64,000 nucleotides of DNA from Paenibacillus tyrphae (GCF_027925525.1 NZ_BSDJ01000003.1:62001-126000), one strand, 5' to 3'; positions 16,178 to 24,694 are shown, counted from the first letter of the stretch. A program made the numbers and translations. Notes: generated from the letters alone by a model not told the origin.

Positions 16178-17701
16178 TCAGTGGGAAGCCGCTGCTTCGG
16201 CCGCAGGGTCTAGCTTCTCCTTGCTCATCGCGAAAGCTGCAACCAGCGCCAAGCCTGCCGGAATCAGGCTCCATGCAAACGTCAGAACGACGGAGGACGA
16301 CAGCCCTTCCGCGATCGTGCCCAGCGCTTGCGGAGGGATCTGGGCCCGGGTGGCCGGATCGAGCAGCGCATGCGGGTCGCCGAAGTCGATGCCCTTCGGG
16401 GCTGCGGCTTGACCGCTACCTGCAAAGGCATCCGTCAGCTTTCGGGTCAGCGCATGGCTTTGGACGATGCCGAATAGCGTGATGCCAAGCGTCATGCCGA
16501 GCGAGCGAAGGAAATTGAGCGTAGACGTCGCCGCTCCACGCTGGCTGGCCGGGAAAGAATGGATCGCCGCGTTGCTAAGCACGGAGAAGGAAGCTCCGAT
16601 GCCAAGGCCCGTCAAGATCATGTACAGCGTGACGATAAAACGCGACGATTCCGGCGTCAAGGTCGTGAGAAGGGCGAGACCCAGCACAAGCAGAGCCAGC
16701 GTCGGAATCATGATCGACCGGAACGGCATCTTCGTCATCAAGAAACCGCCCAAGGTCGCCGTAACGACCGAGCTGAGCATCATCGGCAGCAGCATGAGGC
16801 CGGAATTGGTGGCCGTTCCGCCAAGCACGCCTTGAATGAAGATCGGAATGTACACGGAGGCCGTAATGAACGCCGCCCCGCTCAAGATCCCAACGGCATT
16901 GCTTGAGGCGTACAGACGGTTCCGGAACATGCTGAACGAAATGATCGGCTCTTCGGCGCGCTTTTCCACGAACAGGAACAGCAGGGTAAGGACTGCGAAT
17001 CCGGCGAATAAGCCCAAGATTTGAACCGAGCCCCAGGCATACTGCTTACCGCCGAGCTCCATCGCGAACATGAGGCAGACGACGGCTCCGACCAGCGTCA
17101 TGGCGCCCCACCAGTCGATCCGCTGCTTCGAATGAACCGGCGACTCTTTATAGAAGAGCGCAATCATGACGAGCGAGATGAAGCCAAGCGGCAGGTTGAT
17201 ATAGAAAATCCAGCTCCAGTGGATGTAATCCGTGATGTAAGCCCCGAGCAGCGGGCCGAAAATACTGGACATGCCGAATACCGCGCCGAACAGTCCGCCG
17301 AGCTTCCCACGGTTCTCCGGTGTGACGGTGTCGAACATGATCGTAAACGCAATCGGCACCAACGCCCCGCCGCCAATGCCTTGAATCGCGCGGTAGATGC
17401 TTAATTGTACGATCGAAGTCGCCGTTCCGCAGAGAACGGAGCCGAGCATGAAGACGATGATCCCGAAGACGAAAAATCGTTTGCGTCCATACATATCGGA
17501 TAGCTTGCCGAAGATCGGCATCCCTGCCATTTCCGCGACCATGTAAGCGGAGGTCGCCCAGACGAATTTATCGAGTCCGCCGAGTTCGCCGACGATCGTT
17601 CCGATCGCGGTCGCCATGATGGTATTGTCCATCGAGGCCATCAGGATCGCAAGAAGCAGCCCCGCTAGGACCATCCCGGTTTTGTTGGTTGATTTGCCCA
17701 T
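16178..17701 (-). CDS. DHA2-family (EmrB/QacA) drug:H+ antiporter
   Basis: A 507-residue, 14-span major facilitator exporter. It opens with a first helix reading LLLAILMASMDNTIMATAIG (the DHA2 motif with the acidic residue in helix 1), then GKLSDMYGRKRFF (motif A) and a RAIQGIGGGALVPI motif-B-like segment. ATG 17701 is preceded by GGAGGTA at good spacing; an upstream in-frame start is less likely. It probably expels toxic organic cations or antibiotics. No regulator is adjacent on its own strand, though the TetR pair converges on it. Confidence 0.9.
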   Translation of the reverse strand: MGKSTNKTGMVLAGLLLAILMASMDNTIMATAIGTIVGELGGLDKFVWATSAYMVAEMAGMPIFGKLSDMYGRKRFFVFGIIVFMLGSVLCGTATSIVQLSIYRAIQGIGGGALVPIAFTIMFDTVTPENRGKLGGLFGAVFGMSSIFGPLLGAYITDYIHWSWIFYINLPLGFISLVMIALFYKESPVHSKQRIDWWGAMTLVGAVVCLMFAMELGGKQYAWGSVQILGLFAGFAVLTLLFLFVEKRAEEPIISFSMFRNRLYASSNAVGILSGAAFITASVYIPIFIQGVLGGTATNSGLMLLPMMLSSVVTATLGGFLMTKMPFRSIMIPTLALLVLGLALLTTLTPESSRFIVTLYMILTGLGIGASFSVLSNAAIHSFPASQRGAATSTLNFLRSLGMTLGITLFGIVQSHALTRKLTDAFAGSGQAAAPKGIDFGDPHALLDPATRAQIPPQALGTIAEGLSSSVVLTFAWSLIPAGLALVAAFAMSKEKLDPAAEAAASH

Positions 17702-17920
17702 GAGTTGATGTCTACCTCCGATATGAAATGTTTTAAGCTTTATATACATACTATACCTTAGCCTAACTGACAACTGGATGTCAGGATTCAGGGATTGGAT
17801 ATAAAGTTTTTTTGAAGAGACGGGGAGCGCGGGAGACTCGCAAAAGAGGGTGTACTTTCACATGGCGGACTAATTTTGGCGAAAAATGTCCTGTTAGCTA
17901 AGTGTTCATGGCTAAAACGT

Positions 17921-17976
17921 AAGCGGAGAAAAACCGCCGATTCGCTTGACCGGCCTTCGGTGGTTTTTCTCCGCTT
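17921..17976. repeat. long inverted repeat (20-bp arms)
   Basis: Arms 17921-17940 and 17957-17976 match at 19 of 20 positions (AAGCGGAGAAAAACCGCCGA and its complement) around a 16-base loop. There is no adjacent T run beyond the stem and no gene ends here, so it looks like a dispersed intergenic palindromic element rather than a plain terminator. It lies in the 17702-18209 gap between the two minus-strand genes. The rest of that gap holds the exporter promoter region and nothing I recognise. Confidence 0.5.
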
Positions 17977-18209
17977 ATTAAAGTTTCACTACAGTGCGCC
18001 GTGGGCTGGCGTCCAGAAGTGGTAAATTAATCACATTTGGTGAAATTCGTTCCAGTGTGGAGCGCGATGCAAATAATCGGTCAAAAAAATCCCATTTTGT
18101 AGAGTATACTCCGTGGTCCGATTGGTAAATCCGAAGGGAGAAGCATTTCCTATCGCATCGGTTGCAGGTATCGCATGCCGATGGGGCATAACGTGGCCCC
18201 TTAAACAAC

Positions 18210-18248
18210 AAAGGCGCTCCCGCCGCATATGCGAACGGAAGCGCCTTT
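18210..18248 (-). terminator. terminator of the VUT transporter gene
   Basis: On the minus strand AAAGGCGCTTCCG pairs with CGGGAGCGCCTTT across an AT-rich loop, followed by TTG. It begins 8 bp past the stop codon. Confidence 0.75.
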
Positions 18249-18255
18249 ATAACGA

Positions 18256-18942
18256 TCAAGCCCCGTCTTCCTTGATACGGAAGCTGCGGGCGATGTAGAG
18301 CACCGGCGTCGAAGCGGCGGAGATGACGAACTTGAATAAGTAGGTCGTCAGCAAAATTTGCAGCCAGACATCCAGCGTATACACCCCGACAAAAGCGATG
18401 GTGCAGAAGACCAGCGAGTCCACAAGCTGGCTGAGCCCCGTGCTGCCGTTCGTCCGAATCCAGAACTGGTTGTATACGGGAAACCGTTTCTTCAGATAGC
18501 TGTACACCCTCACGTCGAGGAACTGGCTGATAAAATAAGCGCATAGACTAGCCGCGGCCAGTCGCGGCATTAAACCGAATATCGTCTCGAGCGAGCTCTG
18601 TGCGATGTCGCTTTCCTGCGGCGTGAACACGAGCGCCATCTGCATGATGACTGTCGAAGCGACCAAGCTGAAAAAGCCAAACCATACCGCCTGCTTGGCT
18701 TCCTTCGTCCCATACTTCTCGTTGAGCAGGTCCGTTGACATGTAGATCGACGTGTAGACGGTGTTGCCGAGCGTCATCACGATGCCGAGCAGCTCGATCG
18801 TTTTGACGACTTGGATGTTGGCCAGCACGGTGGCGAAGCCGATCCAAGCGTACAGTCCTTTCTTCCCGAACAATCGATAGCAAAGCAGAAACAAAGCAAA
18901 ATTCACGACAACAAACAAAATTCCCCATGCCAAATTAAACAC
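18256..18942 (-). CDS. VUT/YhhQ-family queuosine-precursor transporter
   Basis: A 228-residue polytopic membrane protein (about six spans) of the vitamin-uptake VUT family. It contains NTVYTSIYMSTDLLNEKYG, the family signature, and the acidic/aromatic segments of YhhQ/QueT-like preQ0/preQ1 importers. The start is GTG 18942, preceded by GGGGGA at 9 bp; a longer frame upstream would run through the riboswitch. A preQ1-I aptamer overlaps its ribosome binding site, so translation should fall when preQ1 is abundant. This strongly supports a preQ1 or related 7-deazaguanine substrate. No queC/D/E/F genes are in the window. Confidence 0.88.
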   Translation of the reverse strand: MFNLAWGILFVVVNFALFLLCYRLFGKKGLYAWIGFATVLANIQVVKTIELLGIVMTLGNTVYTSIYMSTDLLNEKYGTKEAKQAVWFGFFSLVASTVIMQMALVFTPQESDIAQSSLETIFGLMPRLAAASLCAYFISQFLDVRVYSYLKKRFPVYNQFWIRTNGSTGLSQLVDSLVFCTIAFVGVYTLDVWLQILLTTYLFKFVISAASTPVLYIARSFRIKEDGA

Positions 18943-18954
18943 GTACCGTTTCCC

Positions 18955-18991
18955 CCTTAGTTTTGATAACGCGGGATGGTCTCGAACCGCG
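18955..18991 (-). ncRNA. preQ1-I riboswitch (translational)
   Basis: On the minus strand: P1 CGCGG paired with CCGCG, loop TTCGAGACCATC carrying the conserved GGTTC..A..CA..CC pattern, then the A-rich tail TTATCAAAACTAAGG. This matches the type I consensus (stem, CA-containing loop, AAAAACTAAGG). The 3' CTAAGG/GGGG overlaps the ribosome binding site of the VUT gene, so ligand binding should sequester it. There is no terminator between aptamer and start codon. Confidence 0.8.
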
Positions 18992-19065
18992 GATGGGCCG
19001 GAAGCCCGATCGAATAACAGAATAGCAGAAACGCCCAAGAAAAGGAATGGAACGATTTTACATAA

Positions 19066-19119
19066 AAAATCCCCTGAAAGCCGCAGCATCGTTAGACAAC
19101 GTGCGGTTCAGGGGATTTT
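19066..19119 (-). terminator. terminator of the cytochrome c gene
   Basis: Minus strand AAAATCCCCTGAACCGCA pairs with TGCGGCTTTCAGGGGATTTT with few mismatches, and the loop carries its own CGTTG/AACG pairing. It starts 16 bp after the cytochrome stop and ends with TTTTTTA. Confidence 0.85.
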
Positions 19120-19134
19120 CGCGCAGAGAGGCCC

Positions 19135-19488
19135 TTATTTCTTAGCGGCAAGCCAGTCGCTGATGGCGCTGGTATCGGCATCGGACAGTCTGCCCTTGAA
19201 TGAAGGCATTCCTCCTCTGCCATTCGCAACAATTGTCGCGATCTGGTCCTTGGAGTACTTGCCGCCTACCTTCGTCAGGTTCGGGCCGACCCCGCCTTCA
19301 AAATTGGCACCGTGACAGCTGATGCAATTTTGCTTATAGATCGCTTGGGCATCCACGGTAGCGGTTCCGCCTCCCGGGGCGGGGGTTGCGGCTCCTTGAT
19401 TCGCAGGCGGCGGCGTTTTGGCAGGCTGATTACAAGCAGACAGCGATACGGCAAGGAGAAGGGCGACACATACGAATGTTTTGTTCAT
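19135..19488 (-). CDS. small c-type cytochrome lipoprotein (cytochrome c551-like, CccB type)
   Basis: A 117-residue protein with a signal peptide ending in a lipobox (LSAC, Cys about residue 19), a Pro/Ala/Gly linker and a class I cytochrome c domain. The haem motif is CISCH, with an axial methionine in GGMPSF about 40 residues later. This layout matches Bacillus CccB, a membrane-anchored c551 that carries electrons to cytochrome oxidase. ATG 19488 follows AAAGGAG; the longer upstream frame has no such site. It is monocistronic. Confidence 0.88.
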   Translation of the reverse strand: MNKTFVCVALLLAVSLSACNQPAKTPPPANQGAATPAPGGGTATVDAQAIYKQNCISCHGANFEGGVGPNLTKVGGKYSKDQIATIVANGRGGMPSFKGRLSDADTSAISDWLAAKK

Positions 19489-19655
19489 CTGGCGAGCTCC
19501 TTTGGAAGAATGCTTGAGCTTGTCGGCCGGGGAATCCTGGCCATCAACAAGCTTCGATCCCTGTCCGTTCAGGGACGTCTGGTCTAGGGTTTCCTGCGCC
19601 GTTATTTTCATGCACGACTGCGGCGGACAAGACGCTCGATCCGGGCTGCGGCCCT

Positions 19656-19664
19656 TGCTATAAT
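19656..19664 (+). promoter_or_regulatory. extended -10 promoter of lplJ
   Basis: TGCTATAAT is a consensus extended -10 with no good -35 at 17 bp. It lies 52 bp before the lplJ start codon. Confidence 0.55.
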
Positions 19665-19715
19665 AGAGCTGGAACGGGAGCTTGTCCGTTCGAACAGGAG
19701 AAGGGGGAGAAGCCC

Positions 19716-20702
19716 ATGCTTTTCATTGACAATAACGGCATTACCGATCCCGCATTAAACCTGGCGCTGGAGGAATATGCTCTGAAGCAGCTTCCGGCGG
19801 ACCATGATTATTTGTTGTTTTATATCAATGAGCCGTCGATCATTATCGGGAAAAACCAGAACACGGCGGAAGAGATTAATCGCGAGTACGTCGAGGGACG
19901 CGGCATTCATGTCGTGCGTCGTCTTTCCGGTGGCGGGGCGGTATACCACGATCTCGGCAACCTTAATTTCAGCTTTATTACGAAGGATGATGGCAAGTCC
20001 TTCCATAATTATCGCAAGTTTACCGAGCCGGTGATCCGGGCGCTGCATCGGCTTGGCGTCGAGGCGGAGCTGACGGGGCGCAACGATATTCAAGTCGGGG
20101 AGCGGAAAATATCCGGCAATGCGCAGTTTGCCACCAAAGGGCGGATGTTTACCCATGGCACGCTGCTGTTCGATTCGCAGATGGACCATGTCGCGTCCGC
20201 GCTGAATGTCAATCCGGAGAAGTTCAAGTCGAAGGGCGTGAAGTCGGTCCGCAGCCGGGTGGCGAATATTACGGAATTTTTGAGCGGGCCGATGACGATT
20301 GAGTCGTTCAGGCAGCATCTGCTGGACTCGATCTTCGAAGGATCGGAGGTTCAGCGGGTTGAGCTGAGCCCAGCCGATTGGGATGCGGTGCGGCAGCTCG
20401 CGGACGAACGGTACCGGAGCTGGGACTGGAACTACGGCAAGTCCCCGGCGTTCAACGTTCACCGCGTGAAGCGCCTGTCTGCCGGCACGTTCGACGTCCG
20501 GCTGTACGTGGAAGCGGGAGTGATCCGTGAGGCCGCAGTATATGGCGATTTTTTCGGCCAGGGGGATGCGTCCGAGTTCGCCGCCAAGCTGCAAGGCGTC
20601 CGTTACGATACGGCTGCGCTGGCCGGGATACTGGACGATGTGAATTTGCAGCACTACTTCGGACAGGTGACCAAGGACGAGTGGCTGGAGCTGCTGTTAT
20701 AG
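19716..20702 (+). CDS. lplJ: lipoate-protein ligase
   Basis: A 328-residue ligase that activates free lipoate with ATP and attaches it to lipoyl domains (GcvH, E2 subunits). It has the family segments [26 protein letters not shown], the glycine-rich [20 protein letters not shown], and [18 protein letters not shown] with the catalytic lysine. Length and order match Bacillus LplJ including the C-terminal accessory domain. ATG 19716 follows AAGGGGGAG. It appears to be transcribed alone. Confidence 0.93.
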   Translation: MLFIDNNGITDPALNLALEEYALKQLPADHDYLLFYINEPSIIIGKNQNTAEEINREYVEGRGIHVVRRLSGGGAVYHDLGNLNFSFITKDDGKSFHNYRKFTEPVIRALHRLGVEAELTGRNDIQVGERKISGNAQFATKGRMFTHGTLLFDSQMDHVASALNVNPEKFKSKGVKSVRSRVANITEFLSGPMTIESFRQHLLDSIFEGSEVQRVELSPADWDAVRQLADERYRSWDWNYGKSPAFNVHRVKRLSAGTFDVRLYVEAGVIREAAVYGDFFGQGDASEFAAKLQGVRYDTAALAGILDDVNLQHYFGQVTKDEWLELLL

Positions 20703-20819
20703 GCGCATGTTGGCGGGATGCTTCGGGAAAAAATGATTGTAAACCAATCATTATCCACCGGAACCTACTCCACGACGGTATACTAAAGATTAATATGGTA
20801 ATGAAGTGGAGGAAACAGA

Positions 20820-21704
20820 TTGAAATTGATCGGGAAACAAGGACTCTCGGAGCAAGAGTTGAGCGATATTCGGGCACTCGCAGACCTGTGCAACGCGGAG
20901 GACGGCATTACGCTGAAGCTGAACTGGGAAATGCTTTCCGAACGGCCGGCCGGGGTGACGGACGACTTTTTGATGTATGAAGGGGAAGAGCTTATCGGGT
21001 TTCTGGGGATCTACTCCTTCCGGTCGACGGAAGCGGAGATCAGCGGCATGGTGCATCCGCAGCACCGGCGGAAGGGCGTGTTCACCCAACTGGCCGATGC
21101 GGCGACCGAAGAATGCAGGCGCCGCGGGATTCCGAAGCTGATCTTTATATGTCAGGAGCGCTCGGTTTCGGGCAAAGCGTTCCTGCAGGCCCGGGGAGCG
21201 GTCTATTCCTTCTCCGAGCATTGGATGGAGATGCGGGTGCCGGACAGGCAACCGCCGCAAGTTCCGGATACGCGGCAAGCGGAAGCTCTGGAGCTCCGCT
21301 TGGCGACGGCGGATGATGTCGAAGTACTGACGGAGCTCAACCAGCAGGGGTTCGATATGTCGTACGAGGATGCCAAAGAATTCGCGGAGAAAACCGTAGC
21401 CGACGGGAAGGAGAACACGTATGTCGCGGAGCTGGGCGGCAAGCCGATCGGCAAGCTGGCTGTACGTGTGGATGAAGGCGGCGCCTTTATTTTCGGTTTC
21501 TGCGTATTAACGGAGTACCGGGGACGCGGGTGCGGACGGGAAATTTTGGCCCGGACGATGGAGCGCATATACCGGGAAGGCGGGACGGTCCGCTTCGAGC
21601 TGGAGGTTGCGGCGGACAATCCCCGGGCGCTCGGACTGTACGAGTCGTGCGGCTTCCGGGCGCTGAACGCGAACGATTATTATACGATTGAGCTCGGCGG
21701 TTAG
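20820..21704 (+). CDS. tandem GNAT-domain N-acetyltransferase
   Basis: A 294-residue protein with two GNAT folds. The first (about 1-140) has MVHPQHRRKGVFTQL as its acetyl-CoA loop. The second (about 155-293) has VLTEYRGRGCGREIL and a final ALGLYESCGFRALNANDYYT. The second domain keeps the R/Q-x-x-G-x-G/A signature best, so it is probably catalytic and the first may be regulatory or degenerate. The start is TTG after GGAGG. The substrate is unknown; the tandem layout recalls mycothiol-synthase-like and related double-GNAT proteins without identifying one. Confidence 0.85.
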   Translation: MKLIGKQGLSEQELSDIRALADLCNAEDGITLKLNWEMLSERPAGVTDDFLMYEGEELIGFLGIYSFRSTEAEISGMVHPQHRRKGVFTQLADAATEECRRRGIPKLIFICQERSVSGKAFLQARGAVYSFSEHWMEMRVPDRQPPQVPDTRQAEALELRLATADDVEVLTELNQQGFDMSYEDAKEFAEKTVADGKENTYVAELGGKPIGKLAVRVDEGGAFIFGFCVLTEYRGRGCGREILARTMERIYREGGTVRFELEVAADNPRALGLYESCGFRALNANDYYTIELGG

Positions 21705-21721
21705 GGCGACACTTGATGATG

Positions 21722-21766
21722 CAAAGGAAGCAGGAACCTTGGAACGTAAAGGGGCCTGCTTTCTTG
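21722..21766 (+). terminator. terminator after the GNAT gene
   Basis: GAAGCAGG near 21727-21734 pairs with CCTGCTTTC near 21755-21763, followed by TTG. The stem is interrupted, hence moderate support. Confidence 0.55.
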
Positions 21767-21885
21767 CGCTTGAAGACGTTTTTGATATTTCAAATCCTTG
21801 TATTTAAATAGAAAAAATGGGATATAGACTATGACGAAGCAAAAAAGGAAATTGGTGATGATTACATCGATATGCCGTATTGATA

Positions 21886-22707
21886 TTACGTAAACTTTCG
21901 GATGAAAGCCGACTTACTGTTTACCCCTGTCTTATCATATACGGTCTTCAAGATGGTTCGTACGGTGTGTATCGATATATAAAGAGACTGTGCAATTTGG
22001 GTATAAGTATACCCTTGAAGCCAAGCATAGGCTACTTCTTTCTGGCGTCCGGTTAGTTGATAGGTTTCAAATGTCTTATATACGATTTCGTGTCCCGTAT
22101 TTATTCCATCCGTTTGAAGCCGTTTTTCTGTCATTCTTGCGATATGCTGCAATAAAGGGACTGCAAACGTCGGGTCGATCTCGACCGGGAAAGTTAAATT
22201 CACGTAGGCTTGGATCGTGCCTTTCACTCTTATCGGAGCACAAATGCAATTCCAAGAGTGAAATAGGTTAAGTGTATGTTCCATGCCCTGAACCAGAGCG
22301 ATCATTCCTGTCTCCATAGTCACCGCAATGGCGTTATACCCTGAATGTTCAACCATAACCGACGTCCCGGGTCCGATGTTCAGCATGTCTATCCTCTGCA
22401 GAATATCGTCATTCCCTTGAAGCTTCAGGATTACCCCGGAGGTATCGACAATAATAAAAAAATGCGCGGCCTGCAAGGTCTCTTCGATGGCTTTGATTTC
22501 ATTTGACAACACTTGGATCAGCGTCGATTGCTGTGCAATCTTTTCTTGTAATCTTGTAGAAGAGATGCGAGGGAAAATCTGCTTATCGCGACATAAACCA
22601 ACGGACCTTATTCGCTCTTCCCATTGCTTTAAGACATCATACTCCAAACTGGCTATACCTGCGACTGCTCCGTTTCTATTCTGCTGTACTTTTGGAAAGA
22701 TCATCAC
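21886..22707 (-). CDS. LuxR-type regulator with N-terminal GAF-like sensor domain
   Basis: A 273-residue protein. The N-terminal part (about 45-200) resembles GAF-like sensor modules of sigma-54 activators (FIIVDTSGVILKLQGNDDIL, GTSVMVEHSGYNAIAVTM). The C-terminal 60 residues are a LuxR/GerE helix-turn-helix (LTGRQKEVAYAWLQGYTYTQ, then HTVRTILKTVYDKTGV). Starts are GTG 22707 or ATG 22704 after GGAAGGGGA. Its upstream region is AT-rich and holds an ATACC-N8-GGTAT element (22813-22830). No obvious target is adjacent except the fragment at 22880-23077. The ligand is unknown. Confidence 0.75.
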   Translation of the reverse strand: MMIFPKVQQNRNGAVAGIASLEYDVLKQWEERIRSVGLCRDKQIFPRISSTRLQEKIAQQSTLIQVLSNEIKAIEETLQAAHFFIIVDTSGVILKLQGNDDILQRIDMLNIGPGTSVMVEHSGYNAIAVTMETGMIALVQGMEHTLNLFHSWNCICAPIRVKGTIQAYVNLTFPVEIDPTFAVPLLQHIARMTEKRLQTDGINTGHEIVYKTFETYQLTGRQKEVAYAWLQGYTYTQIAQSLYISIHTVRTILKTVYDKTGVNSKSAFIRKFT

Positions 22708-22879
22708 GAATTCATCCCCTTCCTCATGCCAAGAAATTAACCCTCTTTCACAATGATAAATATACCAAATTTTAAATTAAAAGGTAAAATTATTAATCAA
22801 AAATAATAAAATATACCTCATTTGTGGTATTAATTACAGTTTATGCATGATGTACCATAAATTTAACTTCAAGTCTTAA

Positions 22880-23077
22880 CTGAAATCGGTAGATTCATTA
22901 CCTAAGAAGATCTTGCTAGAGCAAAAATTATCGGACGGATGGACATCATTCGCTTTTCCGCTTCCACGAGAACTTAAAGAAGGGAAGTATGACCTCGTCT
23001 GGACGTTGGAAGAGCCGGTTTTTCTGATGAAAACAACCAAAATCAGGCTACTCATTCCCGATAGCTCAAATGATTGA
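22880..23077 (+). pseudogene. C-terminal gene remnant, unrecognised
   Basis: The frame is open from a stop at 22877-22879 to TGA at 23075-23077, encoding about 65 residues ending ...REL-KEGKYDLVWTLEEPV...LLIPDSSND. It has protein-like composition but no start codon with a ribosome binding site; the only in-frame candidate is TTG 22913. It looks like the 3' end of a lost gene, of a family I do not recognise. The rest of the 22708-23121 gap is AT-rich and empty. Confidence 0.35.
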
Positions 23078-23121
23078 GCCTATATCTGGGGCCACGGAGT
23101 TGCAGTTGAGCTATCTTTTCG

Positions 23122-23158
23122 TTGACTTTCATTTCATCTTGTAACTATAATTGTTACA
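23122..23158 (+). promoter_or_regulatory. promoter with a palindromic operator for the Bcr/CflA exporter
   Basis: -35 TTGACT (23122-23127), an 18-bp spacer and -10 TATAAT (23146-23151). The -10 lies inside the palindrome TGTAAC-N7-GTTACA (23140-23158), so a dimeric repressor (TetR/MarR-like spacing) would block the promoter. No regulator gene for it is adjacent except possibly the LuxR-type protein. Confidence 0.6.
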
Positions 23159-23176
23159 GGATAGGAGGAATGGACA

Positions 23177-23242
23177 ATGAAAGATATTTGGAATAAAGCC
23201 CTGAACGCATCCATAACGGAATCTGGAGGCTTGAGATCATGA
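23177..23242 (+). CDS. 21-residue upstream ORF coupled to the exporter gene
   Basis: ATG 23177 follows ATAGGAGGAATGGACA and encodes MKDIWNKALNASITESGGLR-S. Its TGA overlaps the exporter ATG (ATGA at 23239-23242), and its codons contain the GGAGG used by the exporter. This arrangement gives translational coupling and could make exporter translation sensitive to ribosome stalling. It may alternatively be an old N-terminal remnant. Confidence 0.45.
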   Translation: MKDIWNKALNASITESGGLRS

Positions 23243-24459
23243 GCCGGATCGAAGCTTCGGCCCAAGGCTCCGTGCCGTCGCGCCGGATATGGATGGTGTT
23301 CATCTTAGGCTCGTTGTCCGCTTTCGGGCCGCTGTCGCTCGATATGTATTTGCCCGCATTGCCGAAGCTGGCGGACGAGCTGAGCAGCAGCACGTCGATG
23401 GCCCAGCTTAGCCTGACGGCTTGTCTGCTCGGGCTCGCTCTCGGCCAGCTGTATGCCGGGCCGGTCAGCGACGTGCGCGGCCGACGGGTGCCGCTGCTGA
23501 TCGGGCTGATCCTCTACGGCGTATCTTCGGTGCTCTGCGCTGTTGCGCCATCCGCAGAGCTGCTGGTATTGCTGCGCTTTATCCAAGGGATGGCGGGCTC
23601 CGCAGGAATCGTCATTTCGCGGGCCATCGTGCGGGATATGTACTCGGGAACGGAGCTGACGAAGTTTTTCTCGCTGCTGATGCTGGTAAACGGGGCGGCG
23701 CCGATTCTTGCGCCCATCGTGGGCGGGCAGCTGCTGGAAGTCACCTCTTGGCGCGGTGTGTTTGTCGTGCTTGGCCTGATTGGCGTCCTGATGCTGATCG
23801 CGGTCGTGCTGGCCCTGCCGGAGACGCTGCCGCAGGAGCGTCGGTCCAAGGGAGGCCTGGGGAATACGCTGACAACGTTCCGGCGTCTCCTGAGCGACCG
23901 GACGTTTATGGGCTATGCCCTGGCGCAGGGCTTCGTCATCGCCGCCATGTTCGCCTACATTTCGGGCTCGCCCTTCGTGCTTCAGGATATTTTCGGCGTA
24001 TCGCCGCAAGGGTTTAGTGTCTGCTTCGCGATTAACGGCCTCGGCATCATTCTTGCAGGGCAGGTCACGGGCCGGCTGGCCGGACGGGTCAGCGACAAGC
24101 GGCTGCTGGTCAGCGGGCTGGGGCTCGCTTCGGTCGCCGGTGTAGCACTGCTGCTTGCGATCGTATCGGGAGCCGGGCTCTATGCGATTTTGGTGCCTTT
24201 ATTCTTCGTCGTATCCAGCGTCGGGATCGTGTCAACGGCCGGTTTCTCGCTGGCGATGCGCAATCAGAGCGAAGCGGCGGGAAGCGCCTCGGCTCTGCTC
24301 GGCGTACTGTCGTTCATCTTCGGCGGGATTGTGGCGCCGCTGGTCGGTATCGCCGGCAATCAGACCGCCGTGCCGATGGGGATCGTCATCGCCGCAGCCG
24401 ATGTCAGCTCGGTGCTGTGCTATTTGCTGCTCGTGCGGCGGCATGAAAATAAAGCTTGA
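23239..24459 (+). CDS. Bcr/CflA-family multidrug MFS exporter
   Basis: A 406-residue, 12-span transporter of the DHA1 Bcr/CflA subfamily. Helix 1 and the loop read PLSLDMYLPALPKLADELSS, typical of the group, followed by motif A GPVSDVRGRRVPLLIG and the motif-C-like RFIQGMAGSAGIVISRAIVR. Homologues export bicyclomycin, chloramphenicol or sulfonamides by proton antiport; the substrate here is unknown. ATG 23239 overlaps the stop of a 21-codon upstream ORF. Transcription is probably repressor-controlled through the palindrome at 23140-23158. Confidence 0.9.
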   Translation: MSRIEASAQGSVPSRRIWMVFILGSLSAFGPLSLDMYLPALPKLADELSSSTSMAQLSLTACLLGLALGQLYAGPVSDVRGRRVPLLIGLILYGVSSVLCAVAPSAELLVLLRFIQGMAGSAGIVISRAIVRDMYSGTELTKFFSLLMLVNGAAPILAPIVGGQLLEVTSWRGVFVVLGLIGVLMLIAVVLALPETLPQERRSKGGLGNTLTTFRRLLSDRTFMGYALAQGFVIAAMFAYISGSPFVLQDIFGVSPQGFSVCFAINGLGIILAGQVTGRLAGRVSDKRLLVSGLGLASVAGVALLLAIVSGAGLYAILVPLFFVVSSVGIVSTAGFSLAMRNQSEAAGSASALLGVLSFIFGGIVAPLVGIAGNQTAVPMGIVIAAADVSSVLCYLLLVRRHENKA

Positions 24460-24485
24460 TTGTTTGCGGTCCTCCGCAACTTTGC

Positions 24486-24515
24486 GACCTTCCGGTGCAG
24501 GAAGGTCTTTTTTTT
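24486..24515 (+). terminator. terminator of the Bcr/CflA exporter
   Basis: GACCTTCC (24486-24493) and GGAAGGTC (24500-24507) form a perfect 8-bp stem followed by eight T residues. Confidence 0.9.
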
Positions 24516-24658
24516 GCGTTTCATGAAAAGAAGGAAGGGGCGTTATCCTTCTGTTTTGTGAGTTTTGTTACATTTCGTATCTTTCATGGAGATTTTTTTC
24601 TAAAAACTGCTTAAAGGTACTCGATTTTGCAATGCTTTGCGAGTAAAATAGCTAAACA

Positions 24659-24673
24659 GATACAAAATGTATC
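24659..24673 (+). promoter_or_regulatory. GATAC-N5-GTATC palindrome before the SLH protein
   Basis: GATACAAAATGTATC (one more A/T pair extends each arm) lies 21 bp before the TTG start of the giant surface protein. It has the same arms and spacing as 14676-14690 before the cohesin/dockerin protein. A half-site-like TTCGTATC occurs further upstream near 24574. Confidence 0.4.
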
Positions 24674-24694
24674 TTAACTTTGGAGGTGCCTATA

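Noticed and set aside
17978-18544. Minus-strand 188-codon frame
   Set aside because: It overlaps the VUT transporter gene and its terminator in another frame, has no ribosome site, and its composition is not protein-like.
21831-21893. Short plus-strand ORF before the LuxR-type gene
   Set aside because: Only about 20 codons, no ribosome site, and another frame there reads as a different short fragment; too little evidence for a gene.
22813-22830. ATACC-N8-GGTAT palindrome upstream of the LuxR-type gene
   Set aside because: Short arms in a very AT-rich stretch; could be chance, so not listed as an operator.
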